In this document: one piece after another, positions 6,762 through 17,644 of the stretch | Numbering within the stretch: position 1 is the first letter of the stretch | Layout of the letters: the number at the start of each line of letters is the position of its first letter | From: an uncultured Bacteroidia bacterium | GTDB lineage: Bacteria; Bacteroidota; Bacteroidia; Bacteroidales; UBA932 | Direction of reading: 5' to 3' | Length of the DNA: 41,354 nucleotides | Assembly: GCA_902778105.1 (NCBI GenBank) | Contig: CACYWN010000017.1 | Location: 1-41,354 of the forward strand | The notes under the pieces: generated by a model | Told to the model about the DNA's origin: nothing | Database searches by the model: none | What the model saw: only the letters and a program-made list of their open reading frames with translations | Translations under genes and position numbers: made by a program

Positions 6762-8135
6762 ATGCTGGAAAAAATCGTTAGTAAAGTCAATGAAATCGTC
6801 TGGAACCCCGCGCTGGTGGGGCTGCTGATCGTAGCCGGGCTCTATTTCTCTTTCCGGACCCGATTCGTGCAGGTCAGACGGTTCAAGCTGATGCTCCGCT
6901 CGCTGTTCAGCCGGCAGAGCCCGGAAAAAGGGATTTCCTCATTCGAAGCCTTCTGCATCGCCCTGTCCGGGCGGGTGGGAACCGGCAACATCGTCGGCGT
7001 GGCCACCGCCATCGCCTTCGGCGGGCCGGGCGCCGTTTTCTGGATGTGGGTAGTGGCTTTCTTCGGTGCATCCACGGCTTTCGTGGAATCCACCCTGGCC
7101 CAGATCTACAAGTTCCCGCACCATTCCGGTTATCGCGGAGGGCCCTTCAGTTTCATCGAGCACGGACTGAAGCAGCGCTGGCTGGGCATCGCCTTCGCCA
7201 TCGTCACGGTCATTTCCTGCGGATTCTTTCTCACGACCGTCCAGGCCAACGGCCTCTCATCGGCCGTGAACAATGCCTTCTCCGTCAGTCCCCTCATTTC
7301 GGGCATCGCCCTGGCGGCCGTCCTCGGAATCGTCATCTTCGGCGGCGTCCGGCGGATCGCCAATGTCGCCTCCATCGTCACGCCTTTCATGGCGGCCGGG
7401 TACATCCTCCTTTCCCTCGTCGTCATCGCATTCCATATCCAGGACGTTCCCGCCGTGCTTGCCTCCATCGTCACGAACGCCTTCGGCATCCACCCGGTTT
7501 GCGGCGGCATCATCGGGTCCACCATTGCGATGGGCGTCAAGCGCGGCATCTTCTCCAATGAGGCCGGACAGGGCACGGGCGCCATCGTTTCCGCGGCGGC
7601 CGATGTTCCCCACCCCGCGCAGCAGGGACTTGCGCAGGCGTTTTCCGTGTATGTGGACACGCTGCTCGTGTGTACTGCCACGGCCCTGATGATCCTATGC
7701 TCCGGGACCTACAACATCCTGGACACGAAAACCGGCGAAATCCTTTTCGCCGGCGCGCCCGAGCTGGGCAACAACTATGTGAACTACACCCAGACCGCGG
7801 TGGGAACGGTCTTCACCGGCTTCGGCAGCCAGTTCGTGTCCATCGCCATGATTTTCTTCGTGTTCAGCACCATCATGGCCTATTACTTCTACGCGGAATC
7901 GGGCATCATCTACCTGTTCCGCGGGAAGGAGAACCGGTACGAACGGATCGCCATCCGCCTTTTCCAGGCCCTGATGCTCGTCGCCGTGGTCTTCGGCGCC
8001 GTGAAGGAGGCCGACCTGATCTGGCAACTCGGCGACATCGGGGTCGGGATGATGGCCTGGGTGACCGTCGTCTCCCTCCTCATCCTCTGCCCCAAGGCCA
8101 TCCGGTCCCTCAAGGAATTCGAACAGGCCAACTGA
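6762..8135 (+). CDS. sodium:alanine/glycine symporter family (AGCS) protein
   Basis: This 457-residue inner-membrane transporter would import alanine, glycine or a similar amino acid with sodium. Family hallmarks are visible: FSFRTRFVQVRRF near the N-terminus, SGRVGTGNIVGVATAIAFGG (residues about 68-87), ASTAFVESTLAQIYK and GVKRGIFSNEAGQGTGAI (residues about 257-274). About ten hydrophobic segments cover the rest. The start is close behind the aldo/keto reductase stop. A TATCTTTG box at 6748-6755 lies so near the ATG that a transcript from it would be almost leaderless, and no good -33 element precedes it. The gene converges on the GH92 gene with 7 bases between the stops. Confidence 0.92.
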   Translation: MLEKIVSKVNEIVWNPALVGLLIVAGLYFSFRTRFVQVRRFKLMLRSLFSRQSPEKGISSFEAFCIALSGRVGTGNIVGVATAIAFGGPGAVFWMWVVAFFGASTAFVESTLAQIYKFPHHSGYRGGPFSFIEHGLKQRWLGIAFAIVTVISCGFFLTTVQANGLSSAVNNAFSVSPLISGIALAAVLGIVIFGGVRRIANVASIVTPFMAAGYILLSLVVIAFHIQDVPAVLASIVTNAFGIHPVCGGIIGSTIAMGVKRGIFSNEAGQGTGAIVSAAADVPHPAQQGLAQAFSVYVDTLLVCTATALMILCSGTYNILDTKTGEILFAGAPELGNNYVNYTQTAVGTVFTGFGSQFVSIAMIFFVFSTIMAYYFYAESGIIYLFRGKENRYERIAIRLFQALMLVAVVFGAVKEADLIWQLGDIGVGMMAWVTVVSLLILCPKAIRSLKEFEQAN

Positions 8136-8142
8136 AAGCCGA

Positions 8143-10464
8143 TTACAGTTCCTCCGGCCCGGGAACCGGGGCGGACAGACTGACCCGGCGGCGGTTCGGC
8201 CTCGGGGCCATGATGAATTCCAAAACACCGCCCTCCAGCAGTTCCGCGTGCGTCAGGTAAAACCGTTCGACGGATTTTCCGTTCAGTTTCACGGACTTGA
8301 CATAGCGGTTCCGGGCACTGAGGCCGATAGCCTTCATTTCCAGCGTCCGGCCATTCCCGAGCGTAACCAGGGCGTGCGGAATGCACGGAGCCCCCAGGAT
8401 ATATTGGTCGGTACCCGGGCAGACCGGATAGAATCCAAGGACGGAGAAGATATACCACGCGCTCATCTGGCCGCAATCGTCATTCCCGCCGAGGCCGCGG
8501 ATCTCCGGCCTGTAGAAACGGTCCACGATCTCCCGGATCCAGTACTGCGTCTTCCAGGGTTCCGAGGTCCAGGCATACAGGTACGGGATATGGTGGCTGG
8601 GCTCGTTCCCATGGACATACCCACCCAACAGACAGTCAGCTGTAATGTCTTCATTCTCAGCATAGCAGTACGCAGGAAGGTCGCTGCCGAAGAGCTCGTC
8701 CAGGTGGGCGATGAAGCGCTTGTCCCCGCCCATGAGCCGGATCAGGCCGGGAACGTCCTGGGGTACATGGAAGGAATAGTTCAGGGAATTACCTTCGATG
8801 AACCCCTGCCCTACCGTCTGCTTGATATCGAAAGGATCCAGGAAGTGCCCGTCCATGTAGCGCGGACGGGCCAGGCCCAGTTCCGGATCGAAGATGTTTT
8901 TGTAATTCTCCGACCTTCTCCTGTACGTTGCGGCAAGTCCCGTCTCCCCCAGCCTTTCGGCCGTAGCGGCGATCGTCCAGTCATCGTAGGCATATTCCAG
9001 CGTGTTGCTGGCGGCGGTGGAGGTCTTTTCCAGCGGGACAAATCCGAGTTCCAGATACTCGCCCAAGCCACCGTACCAAGGGACCGTTGAGGTGGACACC
9101 ATCGCCTCCAATGCCTCTTTCCCATTGACCTTCAAACCCTTGGCAATAGCATCGGCCAGGACGGACACGCTGTGGTAGCCAGTCATGCACCAGTTCTCGT
9201 TGGCCATGTGGCTCCAGATGGGGAGCATATGGTGGGGACTCTGTCCGTAATGCTTCAGCATGGACTCGGCCATATCCTCCGCCCGCTTCGGCTTGAGCAG
9301 CGCCAAAAGCGGATGCTCCGCCCGGTAGGTATCCCACAGGGAAAAGACCGTATAATTCATAAACCCTTCTGCCTGATGCAGTTCATGGTCCAGGCCACGG
9401 TAGAGGCCGTCCACGTCCATATAGACCGACGGATTGATCATCGTGTGGTAGAGGGAGGTATAGAACATCGTCTTCTCGTCTTCGGTTCCATCGATGTCGA
9501 TGCAGGAGAGTTCCTTCTCCCAGGCTGCCTCGGCCTCCCGCCGCAACTGGTCGAAGGACTTGCCTTCCGCCTCGGCCCGGAGGTTCTTCAAAGCGCCGGT
9601 CGTTCCGGTGGCGGAAAGCCCTACTTTCACTGTCAATTCGGGATCGCCGGCCGTATCGAAACGGAACCAGGCGACGACCTTCCGTCCCGCCATTTCCGGG
9701 AAATCGGCGTACTGGGGGAACTTGCCGTAACCGCCGTTGTACGGGGAAGGGGCCCTGTCCTTCCAACCATATTTCAGGATCGGTTGGGAAAACTCCATCG
9801 CAAAGTAGGTGTAATTGGTCCGGGCCCATCCGTTCGTGATACGGTATCCCGTGACGAGGGTCGGGCTCACGACGCGCACTTCCGCCCAAAGCGTCTTTCC
9901 GTCATAATGGTAAATCCCATAATCCAAGTCCAGCACCACATGCCCTTCCTCTCCCCTAGGAAAGGTGTAACGATGGATACCAACGCGTTGGGTGGCAGTC
10001 AGTTCCACCTTGATTCCCGTATCGGACAAAACAACTTCGTAATGGCCGGCACCGGCCGATTCGGTGTCATGGCTGAAACGCTTCCGGTATCCGGAATCCG
10101 GGTCTTCCGCCGTTCCGGGGACGAATTGGGCCTCCCCCATCCCAGGCATCAGCAGGATGTCTCCCAGGTCGGAATGACCGGTGCCGCTGAAATGCGTGTG
10201 GCTGAAACCCACGATTGTGCTGTCCCCATACTGATAGCCGGCGCAATACTCGTAGGTACGCGGCTGGTACTCCCCTCCGATATTGTGGGGAATCATGTCC
10301 GTATCGGGTGAAAGCTGTACGCCACCGAATGGAACGCAGGCACCGGGAAAGGTATGTCCCATGCCCGCCGTCCCTATAAAGGGATCCACATAGCGGGTGT
10401 GCTGCGCCGAAAGGGGGAAGATCAGACCGGTCAGGCCCCAGAGAAGTGTCAGAATCCGTCTCAT
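8143..10464 (-). CDS. GH92 family alpha-mannosidase, secreted
   Basis: This 773-residue protein has a signal peptide (MRRILTLLWGLTGLIFPLSA) and then the GH92 fold. Early motifs are YVDPFIGTAGMGHTFPGACV and PFGGVQLSPDT. The (alpha/alpha)6 part contains SLWDTYRAEHPL, EGNSLNYSFHVPQDVPGL, GNEPSHHIPYLYAW and GNDDCGQMSAWYIF; the last holds the aspartates used as catalytic base in characterised members. GH92 enzymes are calcium-dependent exo-mannosidases that trim host or dietary N-glycans and yeast mannan; linkage specificity cannot be read from sequence. The length is normal. There is no lipobox, so it is probably periplasmic. It diverges from the CE15-like esterase at 10532. Confidence 0.93.
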   Translation of the reverse strand: MRRILTLLWGLTGLIFPLSAQHTRYVDPFIGTAGMGHTFPGACVPFGGVQLSPDTDMIPHNIGGEYQPRTYEYCAGYQYGDSTIVGFSHTHFSGTGHSDLGDILLMPGMGEAQFVPGTAEDPDSGYRKRFSHDTESAGAGHYEVVLSDTGIKVELTATQRVGIHRYTFPRGEEGHVVLDLDYGIYHYDGKTLWAEVRVVSPTLVTGYRITNGWARTNYTYFAMEFSQPILKYGWKDRAPSPYNGGYGKFPQYADFPEMAGRKVVAWFRFDTAGDPELTVKVGLSATGTTGALKNLRAEAEGKSFDQLRREAEAAWEKELSCIDIDGTEDEKTMFYTSLYHTMINPSVYMDVDGLYRGLDHELHQAEGFMNYTVFSLWDTYRAEHPLLALLKPKRAEDMAESMLKHYGQSPHHMLPIWSHMANENWCMTGYHSVSVLADAIAKGLKVNGKEALEAMVSTSTVPWYGGLGEYLELGFVPLEKTSTAASNTLEYAYDDWTIAATAERLGETGLAATYRRRSENYKNIFDPELGLARPRYMDGHFLDPFDIKQTVGQGFIEGNSLNYSFHVPQDVPGLIRLMGGDKRFIAHLDELFGSDLPAYCYAENEDITADCLLGGYVHGNEPSHHIPYLYAWTSEPWKTQYWIREIVDRFYRPEIRGLGGNDDCGQMSAWYIFSVLGFYPVCPGTDQYILGAPCIPHALVTLGNGRTLEMKAIGLSARNRYVKSVKLNGKSVERFYLTHAELLEGGVLEFIMAPRPNRRRVSLSAPVPGPEEL

Positions 10465-10531
10465 ATCGTTTCAAAGATAAGCAAAATAATCGTAACTTAG
10501 CGGAGAATAAGCTTTTGCACAACCCATCGGT

Positions 10532-11896
10532 ATGAAACGTTTCCTCCTGCTCCTCTCCGCCGCCCTGTTTCTCGCGCAGGGACAGGCCGCGGCCCAGTTC
10601 CCCGGGATGCCCCGGATCAACATGGATTCCCTCCGCGCCGTCACGGCCGTGGATTACGCCGAGATGCTCGGACAGTTGGGCATCCGGGAAGTACGTCCCG
10701 GACGGGATGCCAATTCGGACGATCCGGACCGCGCGCCGAACTATAACGAGTACAAGGCCAATCCGTATCTGTACTATCCGGATCCGCTGACGACCTTCGC
10801 CGGCAAGAAGGTGAAAAACGCGAAGCAGTGGCGCAGGGAACGCCGCCCGGAACTGATCAAGGTTTTCGAGGACGAAATCTACGGCCATATCCCTGACAAT
10901 GTCCCGGCCATCCGCTGGGAAGTCGTGAAGGAAGAGAGAATCGACATGGAGGGCATTCCGTGCATCCGGCGCGATCTCGCCGGCGTGGCGGACAATTCCG
11001 CCTGCCCGTCCATCGAGGTCCGGCTTCAGGCACAGGTGACCTGGCCGGAAGCGGCGAAAGGACCGGTCCCCGTCATCATGGAATTCGGCTTCATCTTTCC
11101 CGCCGGCATGCGTTTCAACTTCCCGGGCATGTCCCAGGGCAAGTCCTGGCAGCAGCAGGTTGTTGAAAGGGGCTGGGCAGCGGCCGTCATCTCCACCGGC
11201 AGCATCCAGGCCGACGGCGGATACGGCCTCCGCAGCGGCATCATCGGCCTCACCAACCGGGGTAACTTCCGCAAGCCCACGGATTGGGGCGTCCTGCGCG
11301 CCTGGGGCTGGGGCGCTTCCAAACTGCTCGATTACTTTGAAACAGAGCCCCGGTTCGATGCTACCAAAGTAGCCATCGAAGGCGTTTCCCGCAATGGCAA
11401 GGCCGCCCTGGTGACCATGGCTTTCGACGAACGCTTCGCAGCAGCCCTCGTAGCCTCGGCGGGCGAAGGAGGCTCCTCCCCCTGGCGTCGCGACTGCGGC
11501 GAGAGCCTCGGCAACCTGGCCGGCTCCGGAGAATACCATTGGATGGCGGGCAACTTCCTCAAGTACGGCGCCGATCCGCTCTGCGAGAATGACTTACCCA
11601 TCGACCAGCACGAGTTGATCGCCCTGTGCGCCCCGCGCCCCTGCTTCATCTCCAGCGGCACCTGGGATGCGGACAAGTGGCAGGACCTCATCGGCATGTT
11701 CATGGCCACCGTCAAGGCCACGCCAGTCTATGAACTCTTGGGCGAAAAAGGGATGGACACGGACCTGTACCCCGGTACGAACGTGGGCATCATCAAAGGC
11801 AAACTGGCCTTCCGCCAGCACGACGGCGGCCACGAGTCCGGCCCGAACTGGCCGTATTTCCTCGATTTCTTCGACAAATACGTCGTCAAGAAATAG
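10532..11896 (+). CDS. CE15-like glucuronoyl esterase / carbohydrate esterase
   Basis: This 454-residue secreted protein starts with a signal peptide (MKRFLLLLSAALFLAQGQAAA). It has an alpha/beta-hydrolase core with the nucleophile motif GVSRNGKAAL (about residues 286-295), followed by FDERFAAALVASAGEGG and a late His in RQHDGGHES. The layout matches CE15, whose members cut ester bonds between lignin alcohols and glucuronic acid on xylan. The canonical motif is G-C-S-R-x-G-K; here Val replaces the Cys, so the usual disulphide cannot form. A related acetyl-esterase activity is possible. The gene diverges from GH92 and converges with the small gene at 11909. Confidence 0.75.
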   Translation: MKRFLLLLSAALFLAQGQAAAQFPGMPRINMDSLRAVTAVDYAEMLGQLGIREVRPGRDANSDDPDRAPNYNEYKANPYLYYPDPLTTFAGKKVKNAKQWRRERRPELIKVFEDEIYGHIPDNVPAIRWEVVKEERIDMEGIPCIRRDLAGVADNSACPSIEVRLQAQVTWPEAAKGPVPVIMEFGFIFPAGMRFNFPGMSQGKSWQQQVVERGWAAAVISTGSIQADGGYGLRSGIIGLTNRGNFRKPTDWGVLRAWGWGASKLLDYFETEPRFDATKVAIEGVSRNGKAALVTMAFDERFAAALVASAGEGGSSPWRRDCGESLGNLAGSGEYHWMAGNFLKYGADPLCENDLPIDQHELIALCAPRPCFISSGTWDADKWQDLIGMFMATVKATPVYELLGEKGMDTDLYPGTNVGIIKGKLAFRQHDGGHESGPNWPYFLDFFDKYVVKK

Positions 11897-11908
11897 GACG
11901 ACGCCTCC

Positions 11909-12175
11909 TTATTCCTGATCCAGCTCGGCAGCAATCTCCATCCGGGATTCCTGCCGGGCTGCTTTATGGACATTCCGCCGCCCACCGCGGAGCCGGGAAC
12001 TCTTCTCTTCCGCCCATCCGAACCGGTCCCTCGGGAACGAGACGGCGGCATTCTTCATCCTGGTACGGAGCACCTTCCGCAGTCCCTTCGCCTTCGTCCC
12101 ATTCGGATGCCTGGACAACTCAAAGTCCTCCAGCCCCTTCCGGGCATCCTGCTTGGTATGATAGGCTTTTCCCAT
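11909..12175 (-). CDS. small basic hypothetical protein
   Basis: This 88-residue frame starts MGKAYHTKQDARKGLEDF and is rich in Arg and Lys (for example GLRKVLRTRMKNAAVSF). I do not recognise a family. It starts 7 bases after the stop of the serine hydrolase on the same strand, which suggests coupling. It ends 12 bases from the convergent esterase stop, filling the gap neatly. No membrane segment or signal peptide is visible. The charge suggests nucleic-acid or ribosome binding, but that is only a guess. The frame could be extended to 12199, overlapping the upstream gene. Confidence 0.5.
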   Translation of the reverse strand: MGKAYHTKQDARKGLEDFELSRHPNGTKAKGLRKVLRTRMKNAAVSFPRDRFGWAEEKSSRLRGGRRNVHKAARQESRMEIAAELDQE

Positions 12176-12182
12176 TTGCGGC

Positions 12183-13442
12183 TCAATACTGGATCGCACC
12201 CGCGACGATATTGGAGACGAGGGCGCGGAGGCGGGAGACGGAGCCTTCGTCGGACGGATGAACGCGGTTAGTGAGGAGAACGATGGCCGTTTGGGTGTCC
12301 AGGTCGATGACCAGGGAGGTCCCGGTGTAGCCGGTGTGCATCAAGGTAGTCTCGGGGTTGAACAGGTCGCCCCGGAGGCCGCTGTGCTCACTCTTCATAT
12401 CCCAACCGAGGGCACGGCCCACGCTGGGAGCGTTTTCCAGCGGGATGGTGGTCATCAGGCGGACGGCGGCGCGGCTCAAGATGCGCGTATCCTCCCCGGG
12501 GAAACCGAGTTTCTTGTCCTGGAGGGCTCTTCCCTTATTCATTATCATCATACAGATCCGGGAAAGGTCCACGGCATCGGAGAAGACACCGGCGTTGCCG
12601 GAGTTGCCTCCGTTCGCGAGCCGGGCGAGCGGGTCATGGACGGCGCCCTTCAGCACTAAGCCGTCGCTCTGCACCTCGGTCGGCGAAACGAGGGGAAGCA
12701 GGTCCAGATGCCGGGACGGCGTGCGAAGGTCCTCCTGAAGCGGGAAATAGCAAGTGTGCTTGAGGCCGAGCGGAGCGAAGACATGCGACTCGGCATAGTC
12801 ACAGAGACGCTCCCCCGTCACGGTCTCGAGGATATGCTGCAACGTAATGAAATTCAGGCAACTGTACAGAAAACCACTTCCGGGCCGGAAATGCCGTTCC
12901 ACCTCGGTGGCGATGACGTGCATCAGCGAATCGGGCTGGTTGGTCCCGAAACGTTCCACGAACAGGTCGGCATCGTAATAGGCGGTCAATCCGGAGGAAT
13001 GCGTCAGCAGGTCCCGCAGGATGATATCGACCTCCTCCCCTGTTTCGGGGTCCTTCCACGGTTTGAAACCGGGTATGTAGCGCTTCACCGGATCGGTCAG
13101 GCGCACAGAGCCGCCCTCGATCAATTGCATGAATGAGAGCGTGGTTCCTACGCACTTGCTCAGCGAGGCCAGGTCGAACATCGTATCGGTCGTCATGGGC
13201 ACGACTTCCGGGACGACGGATTTGTTCCCGTACGCCTTCAGGTATACGATGTCGTTCCGTCTCACGACGGCCAACACCGCGCCCGGGATGTCCCCGGCGC
13301 CGATGGCATTGTCAATGACTGCGTCCACCCGGGCAAGCCGCTCCGGATCCATCCCGTGGTCCTCCGGCTTCGCCACCTTGACCTGCGCCCAAAGCCCCGT
13401 CGAAACCAAGAGAACCAGCAAGAGCAAACAATTCTTTCTCAT
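12183..13442 (-). CDS. class C beta-lactamase-like serine hydrolase, secreted
   Basis: This 419-residue protein has a signal peptide (MRKNCLLLLVLLVSTGLWA). It has the three motifs of the beta-lactamase/penicillin-binding fold: S-x-x-K as SLSK (Ser93, Lys96), the tyrosine motif in FLYSCLNF, and HTG in LMHTGYTGTS in place of KTG. RDLLTHSSGL and FAPLGLKHT are typical of the EstB/PBP4-like esterase and peptidase group. It probably acts in the periplasm as an esterase or D-aminopeptidase on cell-wall or glycan substrates; true beta-lactamase activity is less likely. The small basic gene follows 7 bases downstream. Confidence 0.88.
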   Translation of the reverse strand: MRKNCLLLLVLLVSTGLWAQVKVAKPEDHGMDPERLARVDAVIDNAIGAGDIPGAVLAVVRRNDIVYLKAYGNKSVVPEVVPMTTDTMFDLASLSKCVGTTLSFMQLIEGGSVRLTDPVKRYIPGFKPWKDPETGEEVDIILRDLLTHSSGLTAYYDADLFVERFGTNQPDSLMHVIATEVERHFRPGSGFLYSCLNFITLQHILETVTGERLCDYAESHVFAPLGLKHTCYFPLQEDLRTPSRHLDLLPLVSPTEVQSDGLVLKGAVHDPLARLANGGNSGNAGVFSDAVDLSRICMMIMNKGRALQDKKLGFPGEDTRILSRAAVRLMTTIPLENAPSVGRALGWDMKSEHSGLRGDLFNPETTLMHTGYTGTSLVIDLDTQTAIVLLTNRVHPSDEGSVSRLRALVSNIVAGAIQY

Positions 13443-13526
13443 AAGTTAACTACTTCTGGACGAAGATAATCATTTTCTCACAACAAGTATCCACAACGAT
13501 TCGCTTTTCTCCTTTTCCTCTCCCTT

Positions 13527-13765
13527 TGTACAAGTCTCGCTTGTACAGCATATAATACGGCAGAGGGCTATTCTCTGTTCAAGTCTATCTGAATATGGCT
13601 AATTATCGGCCAAAAGCGAGAGACTTGTACATGGAGACGAGTACTGGAGTAGGTTCCCGTGTACAAGCCAGACTTGTGCAGCGGGCAGACAGACAGGACG
13701 AGACACAGGGTTGGGACCTTCGGTGTCGCAGATAGCTGAAAATCAACGTATTGGGAAACGGCAGG
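13527..13765 (+). repeat. repeat element copy B with TGTACAAG/CAAGTCT motifs
   Basis: This is the second copy of the element seen at 1742-2102. It starts with a perfect hairpin, TGTACAAG-TCTCG-CTTGTACA (13527-13547). CTGTTCAAGTCT follows at 13575, GAGACTTGTACATG at 13620, GTACAAG..CAGACTTGTGC at 13661 and CTGAAAATCAACGTATTG at 13736. The spacing matches copy A up to the fourth motif; copy A then carries about 92 extra bases. No protein-like frame lies inside. It occupies most of the 424-base gap between the serine hydrolase and folD. Confidence 0.6.
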
Positions 13766-13802
13766 TGCCGAACCCTCTATGAGAAGAAAAGGGTCGGCAC
13801 CT
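13763..13802. other. GC-rich hairpin at the end of repeat element B
   Basis: AGGTGCCG-A-ACCC (13763-13775) pairs with GGGT-CGGCACCT (13791-13802), giving 12 pairs with one bulged A and a 15-base loop. No clear T-tract follows in either direction. It may be the structured end of the repeat element. Confidence 0.45.
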
Positions 13803-13856
13803 TGAGTTTTGAAAGTGTCTTATTATCAGGGAGTTCCCTGGGCAATGGTGCCCAAC

Positions 13857-13883
13857 CCCGCCAGAATTACGCTTTCTGGCGGG
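13857..13883 (-). terminator. hairpin over the folD stop codon
   Basis: CCCGCCAGAA (13857-13866) pairs perfectly with TTCTGGCGGG (13874-13883). The folD stop codon (13867-13869) sits in the 7-base loop. The stem could end or protect the purine operon transcript, but no T-tract follows on the minus strand, so intrinsic termination is uncertain. Confidence 0.4.
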
Positions 13884-14721
13884 AAAGGAAGCACGCGATG
13901 GTGTTCTTCATGAGCATCGCGATGGTCATCGGTCCGACACCGCCGGGAACGGGGGTGATCCAGCCCGCAACCGGCTCGCAGGAAGCGTAATCCGCGTCCC
14001 CGCAGAGTTTTCCCTCCGCATTGCGGTTCATGCCCACGTCGATGAGCACGGCACCCGGCTTGACCATGTCGCCGGTCACGAGACCGGCCTTGCCCACGGC
14101 GAGGACGAGAACGTCGGCCTGGCGCGTGACGGCGCCGAGGTCGGCCGTGCGGGAATGGGCGATGGTGACCGTCGCATGGCGGTCCAGCAGGAGCTTCGCC
14201 ATCGGCTTGCCCACGATGTTGCTGCGGCCCACAACGACGGCGTTCTTGCCCTTGAGTTCCACGCCGATCGTGTCCAGCATCCGCATGACACCGGCGGGCG
14301 TGCAAGGGACGATGCAATCCTTGCCCAGCCACAGGTTGGCCACGTTGCCGGGATGGAAACCGTCCACGTCCTTTTCGCGGGCAATGGTGTCGATGACCTT
14401 CTCCTCGTCGATATGCTTCGGGAGCGGAAGCTGCACCAGGATGCCGTCCACGGCCGGATCCTCGTTCAGTTCCCGGATCTTGGCGAGCAGGGCCTCCTCG
14501 CTGATGTCAGCGGGAAGCTCGATGAGTTCGGAGCCCATGCCGGTGTAGGCGGCCGCCTTCACCTTGTTGCGGACATAGACCTGGCTGGCGGGGTTCTCCC
14601 CCACGATGATGACGCACAGGCAGGGCTTCCGGCCGTACTTGGCCTCCAACTCGGGCACCTGTGCCTTGACTTCTTCTTTTACAGCGGCGCTCAGCGCCTT
14701 TCCGTCGATGATTTTTCCCAT
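13867..14721 (-). CDS. folD: bifunctional methylene-THF dehydrogenase / methenyl-THF cyclohydrolase
   Basis: FolD (284 residues) interconverts 5,10-methylene-, 5,10-methenyl- and 10-formyl-tetrahydrofolate in the cytoplasm. Family signatures are present: [14 protein letters not shown] with the catalytic Lys of the Y-x3-K pattern, [36 protein letters not shown] for NADP binding and [16 protein letters not shown] near the end. It is the last gene of the purine operon and supplies 10-formyl-THF to PurN and PurH encoded just upstream. The 56 bases between purD and folD are mostly made of a dispersed repeat (14724-14772), which ends two bases before the folD ATG. Confidence 0.97.
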   Translation of the reverse strand: MGKIIDGKALSAAVKEEVKAQVPELEAKYGRKPCLCVIIVGENPASQVYVRNKVKAAAYTGMGSELIELPADISEEALLAKIRELNEDPAVDGILVQLPLPKHIDEEKVIDTIAREKDVDGFHPGNVANLWLGKDCIVPCTPAGVMRMLDTIGVELKGKNAVVVGRSNIVGKPMAKLLLDRHATVTIAHSRTADLGAVTRQADVLVLAVGKAGLVTGDMVKPGAVLIDVGMNRNAEGKLCGDADYASCEPVAGWITPVPGGVGPMTIAMLMKNTIACFLSRQKA

Positions 14722-14723
14722 AT

Positions 14724-14772
14724 AGATTCTTTCGCTTCGCTCAGAATGACAAATAAACTCCTCAGAATGACA
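14724..14772 (-). repeat. dispersed TGTCATTCTGAG repeat before folD
   Basis: Read on the minus strand, a partial unit TGTCATTCTGAG (14761-14772) is followed 21 bases on by a full unit (14740-14751, continuing as CGAAGCGAAAGAATCT to 14724). The full unit belongs to the same family as 38559-38585 and the copies inside pyrK. Its end almost touches the folD start codon, so it forms the ribosome-loading region. Confidence 0.75.
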
Positions 14773-14777
14773 ATAAA

Positions 14778-16103
14778 CTATTCAAATGCGCAGTGCGCAA
14801 TGTCTTTACGGTAAAACAGGTTTTCGCAGTCGATCTTCGCGACTTCGGCATAGACTTTCTCCCGGGCCTCGGCGATGGTGGTACCTTCGGCGATGACCAT
14901 CAGGACACGGCCGCCGTTGGTGACGAGTTGGCCGTCCTTGAATGCAGTGCCCATATGCGCCACATGCGCATCGACCTGGTCCAGGCCCTTGATTTCGAAG
15001 CCCTTCTGATAAGAGCCCGGATAGCCCTTGGAAGCCAGGACCACCCCGAGGGTGAATGCCTGCCGCCAGATGGCGTCCGGGGCGGGTACGCCGGTTGCGA
15101 CGGATTCGAAAATCGTATAGATGTCGCTTTCCAGCAGGGGCAGGACCACCTCCGTTTCGGGATCGCCAAAGCGGGCGTTGAACTCGATGACTTTGATCCC
15201 CTGCGGGGTCTTCATCAGGCCGCCGTACAGGACGCCGGAGAGCGGTTTCCCTTCGGCGACCATCGCCGCGGCGGTTTTGCACATAATCTCCTGATAGGCG
15301 AACTGACGGTCTTTCTCCGTAATGAAAGGAAGGCCCGTATAGGCGCCCATGCCGCCGGTATTCGGGCCTTTGTCGCCGTCGAAAGCACGCTTGTGGTCCT
15401 GCGAGAGAGGCATCGGATACACGCGTGAGCCGTCCACGAAACACAGGAAGGAAAACTCCGGCCCGGTCAGGAAATCCTCGACCACCACGCGGCCGGCGCC
15501 AAAGGTATGGTCCAGCAGCATGTCGGCCAGTGCTTTCTTCGCCTCTTCCAGATCCTGGGCGATGACGACGCCCTTCCCGGCCGCCAGACCGTCGTATTTG
15601 AGGACGGCCGGGAACGGACGGGACGAGACATAGGAAAGTGCTTCGTTATAATCGGAAAATGCTTTGTAGGAGGCTGTAGGAACGCCGTATTTCTCCATGA
15701 GCCGCTTGGCGAACTCCTTGGAGCTCTCAATGGCCGTGGCGGCCTTCGTATGGCCGAAAATCTTGAGTCCGGCAGCGCGGAAAGCGTCCACGATGCCGAC
15801 GGCCAGCGCCGCTTCCGGTCCGACGACGGTCAGGTCCACCCCGTGCTCCAGCGCGAAGGTTTTCAGGCCTTCCACATCCGTATCCTTGAGAGGCACGTTC
15901 TCGGCCACGAGGCCGATGCCCGCATTGCCGGGAGCGCAATATATCTTGCCCACCTGCGGAGAACGGGCCAGTGCATCCACGATGGCGTGCTCACGCCCGC
16001 CGCCGCCGACGACCAGGACCGTCTTCGGGAAACAGTCTTCCATCCGGATATCCTTGGGATCCGTCTTGTTCGACATGCTCGGTTTGTAAAAAACGGCGTC
16101 CAT
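14778..16103 (-). CDS. purD: phosphoribosylamine--glycine ligase
   Basis: PurD joins glycine to phosphoribosylamine with ATP, the second step of purine synthesis. The ATP-grasp enzyme shows [18 protein letters not shown] near its start, [38 protein letters not shown] and [18 protein letters not shown]. The product (441 residues from the first ATG) is a little longer than usual. Starts at 16076 or at 16043 ([14 protein letters not shown], with AAGGA eight bases upstream) would fit the family better, so the true N-terminus is uncertain. The gene begins 5 bases after the purH stop. Confidence 0.95.
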   Translation of the reverse strand: MDAVFYKPSMSNKTDPKDIRMEDCFPKTVLVVGGGGREHAIVDALARSPQVGKIYCAPGNAGIGLVAENVPLKDTDVEGLKTFALEHGVDLTVVGPEAALAVGIVDAFRAAGLKIFGHTKAATAIESSKEFAKRLMEKYGVPTASYKAFSDYNEALSYVSSRPFPAVLKYDGLAAGKGVVIAQDLEEAKKALADMLLDHTFGAGRVVVEDFLTGPEFSFLCFVDGSRVYPMPLSQDHKRAFDGDKGPNTGGMGAYTGLPFITEKDRQFAYQEIMCKTAAAMVAEGKPLSGVLYGGLMKTPQGIKVIEFNARFGDPETEVVLPLLESDIYTIFESVATGVPAPDAIWRQAFTLGVVLASKGYPGSYQKGFEIKGLDQVDAHVAHMGTAFKDGQLVTNGGRVLMVIAEGTTIAEAREKVYAEVAKIDCENLFYRKDIAHCAFE

Positions 16104-16108
16104 AAAGA

Positions 16109-17640
<1,532 letters not shown>

Positions 17641-17644
<4 letters not shown>

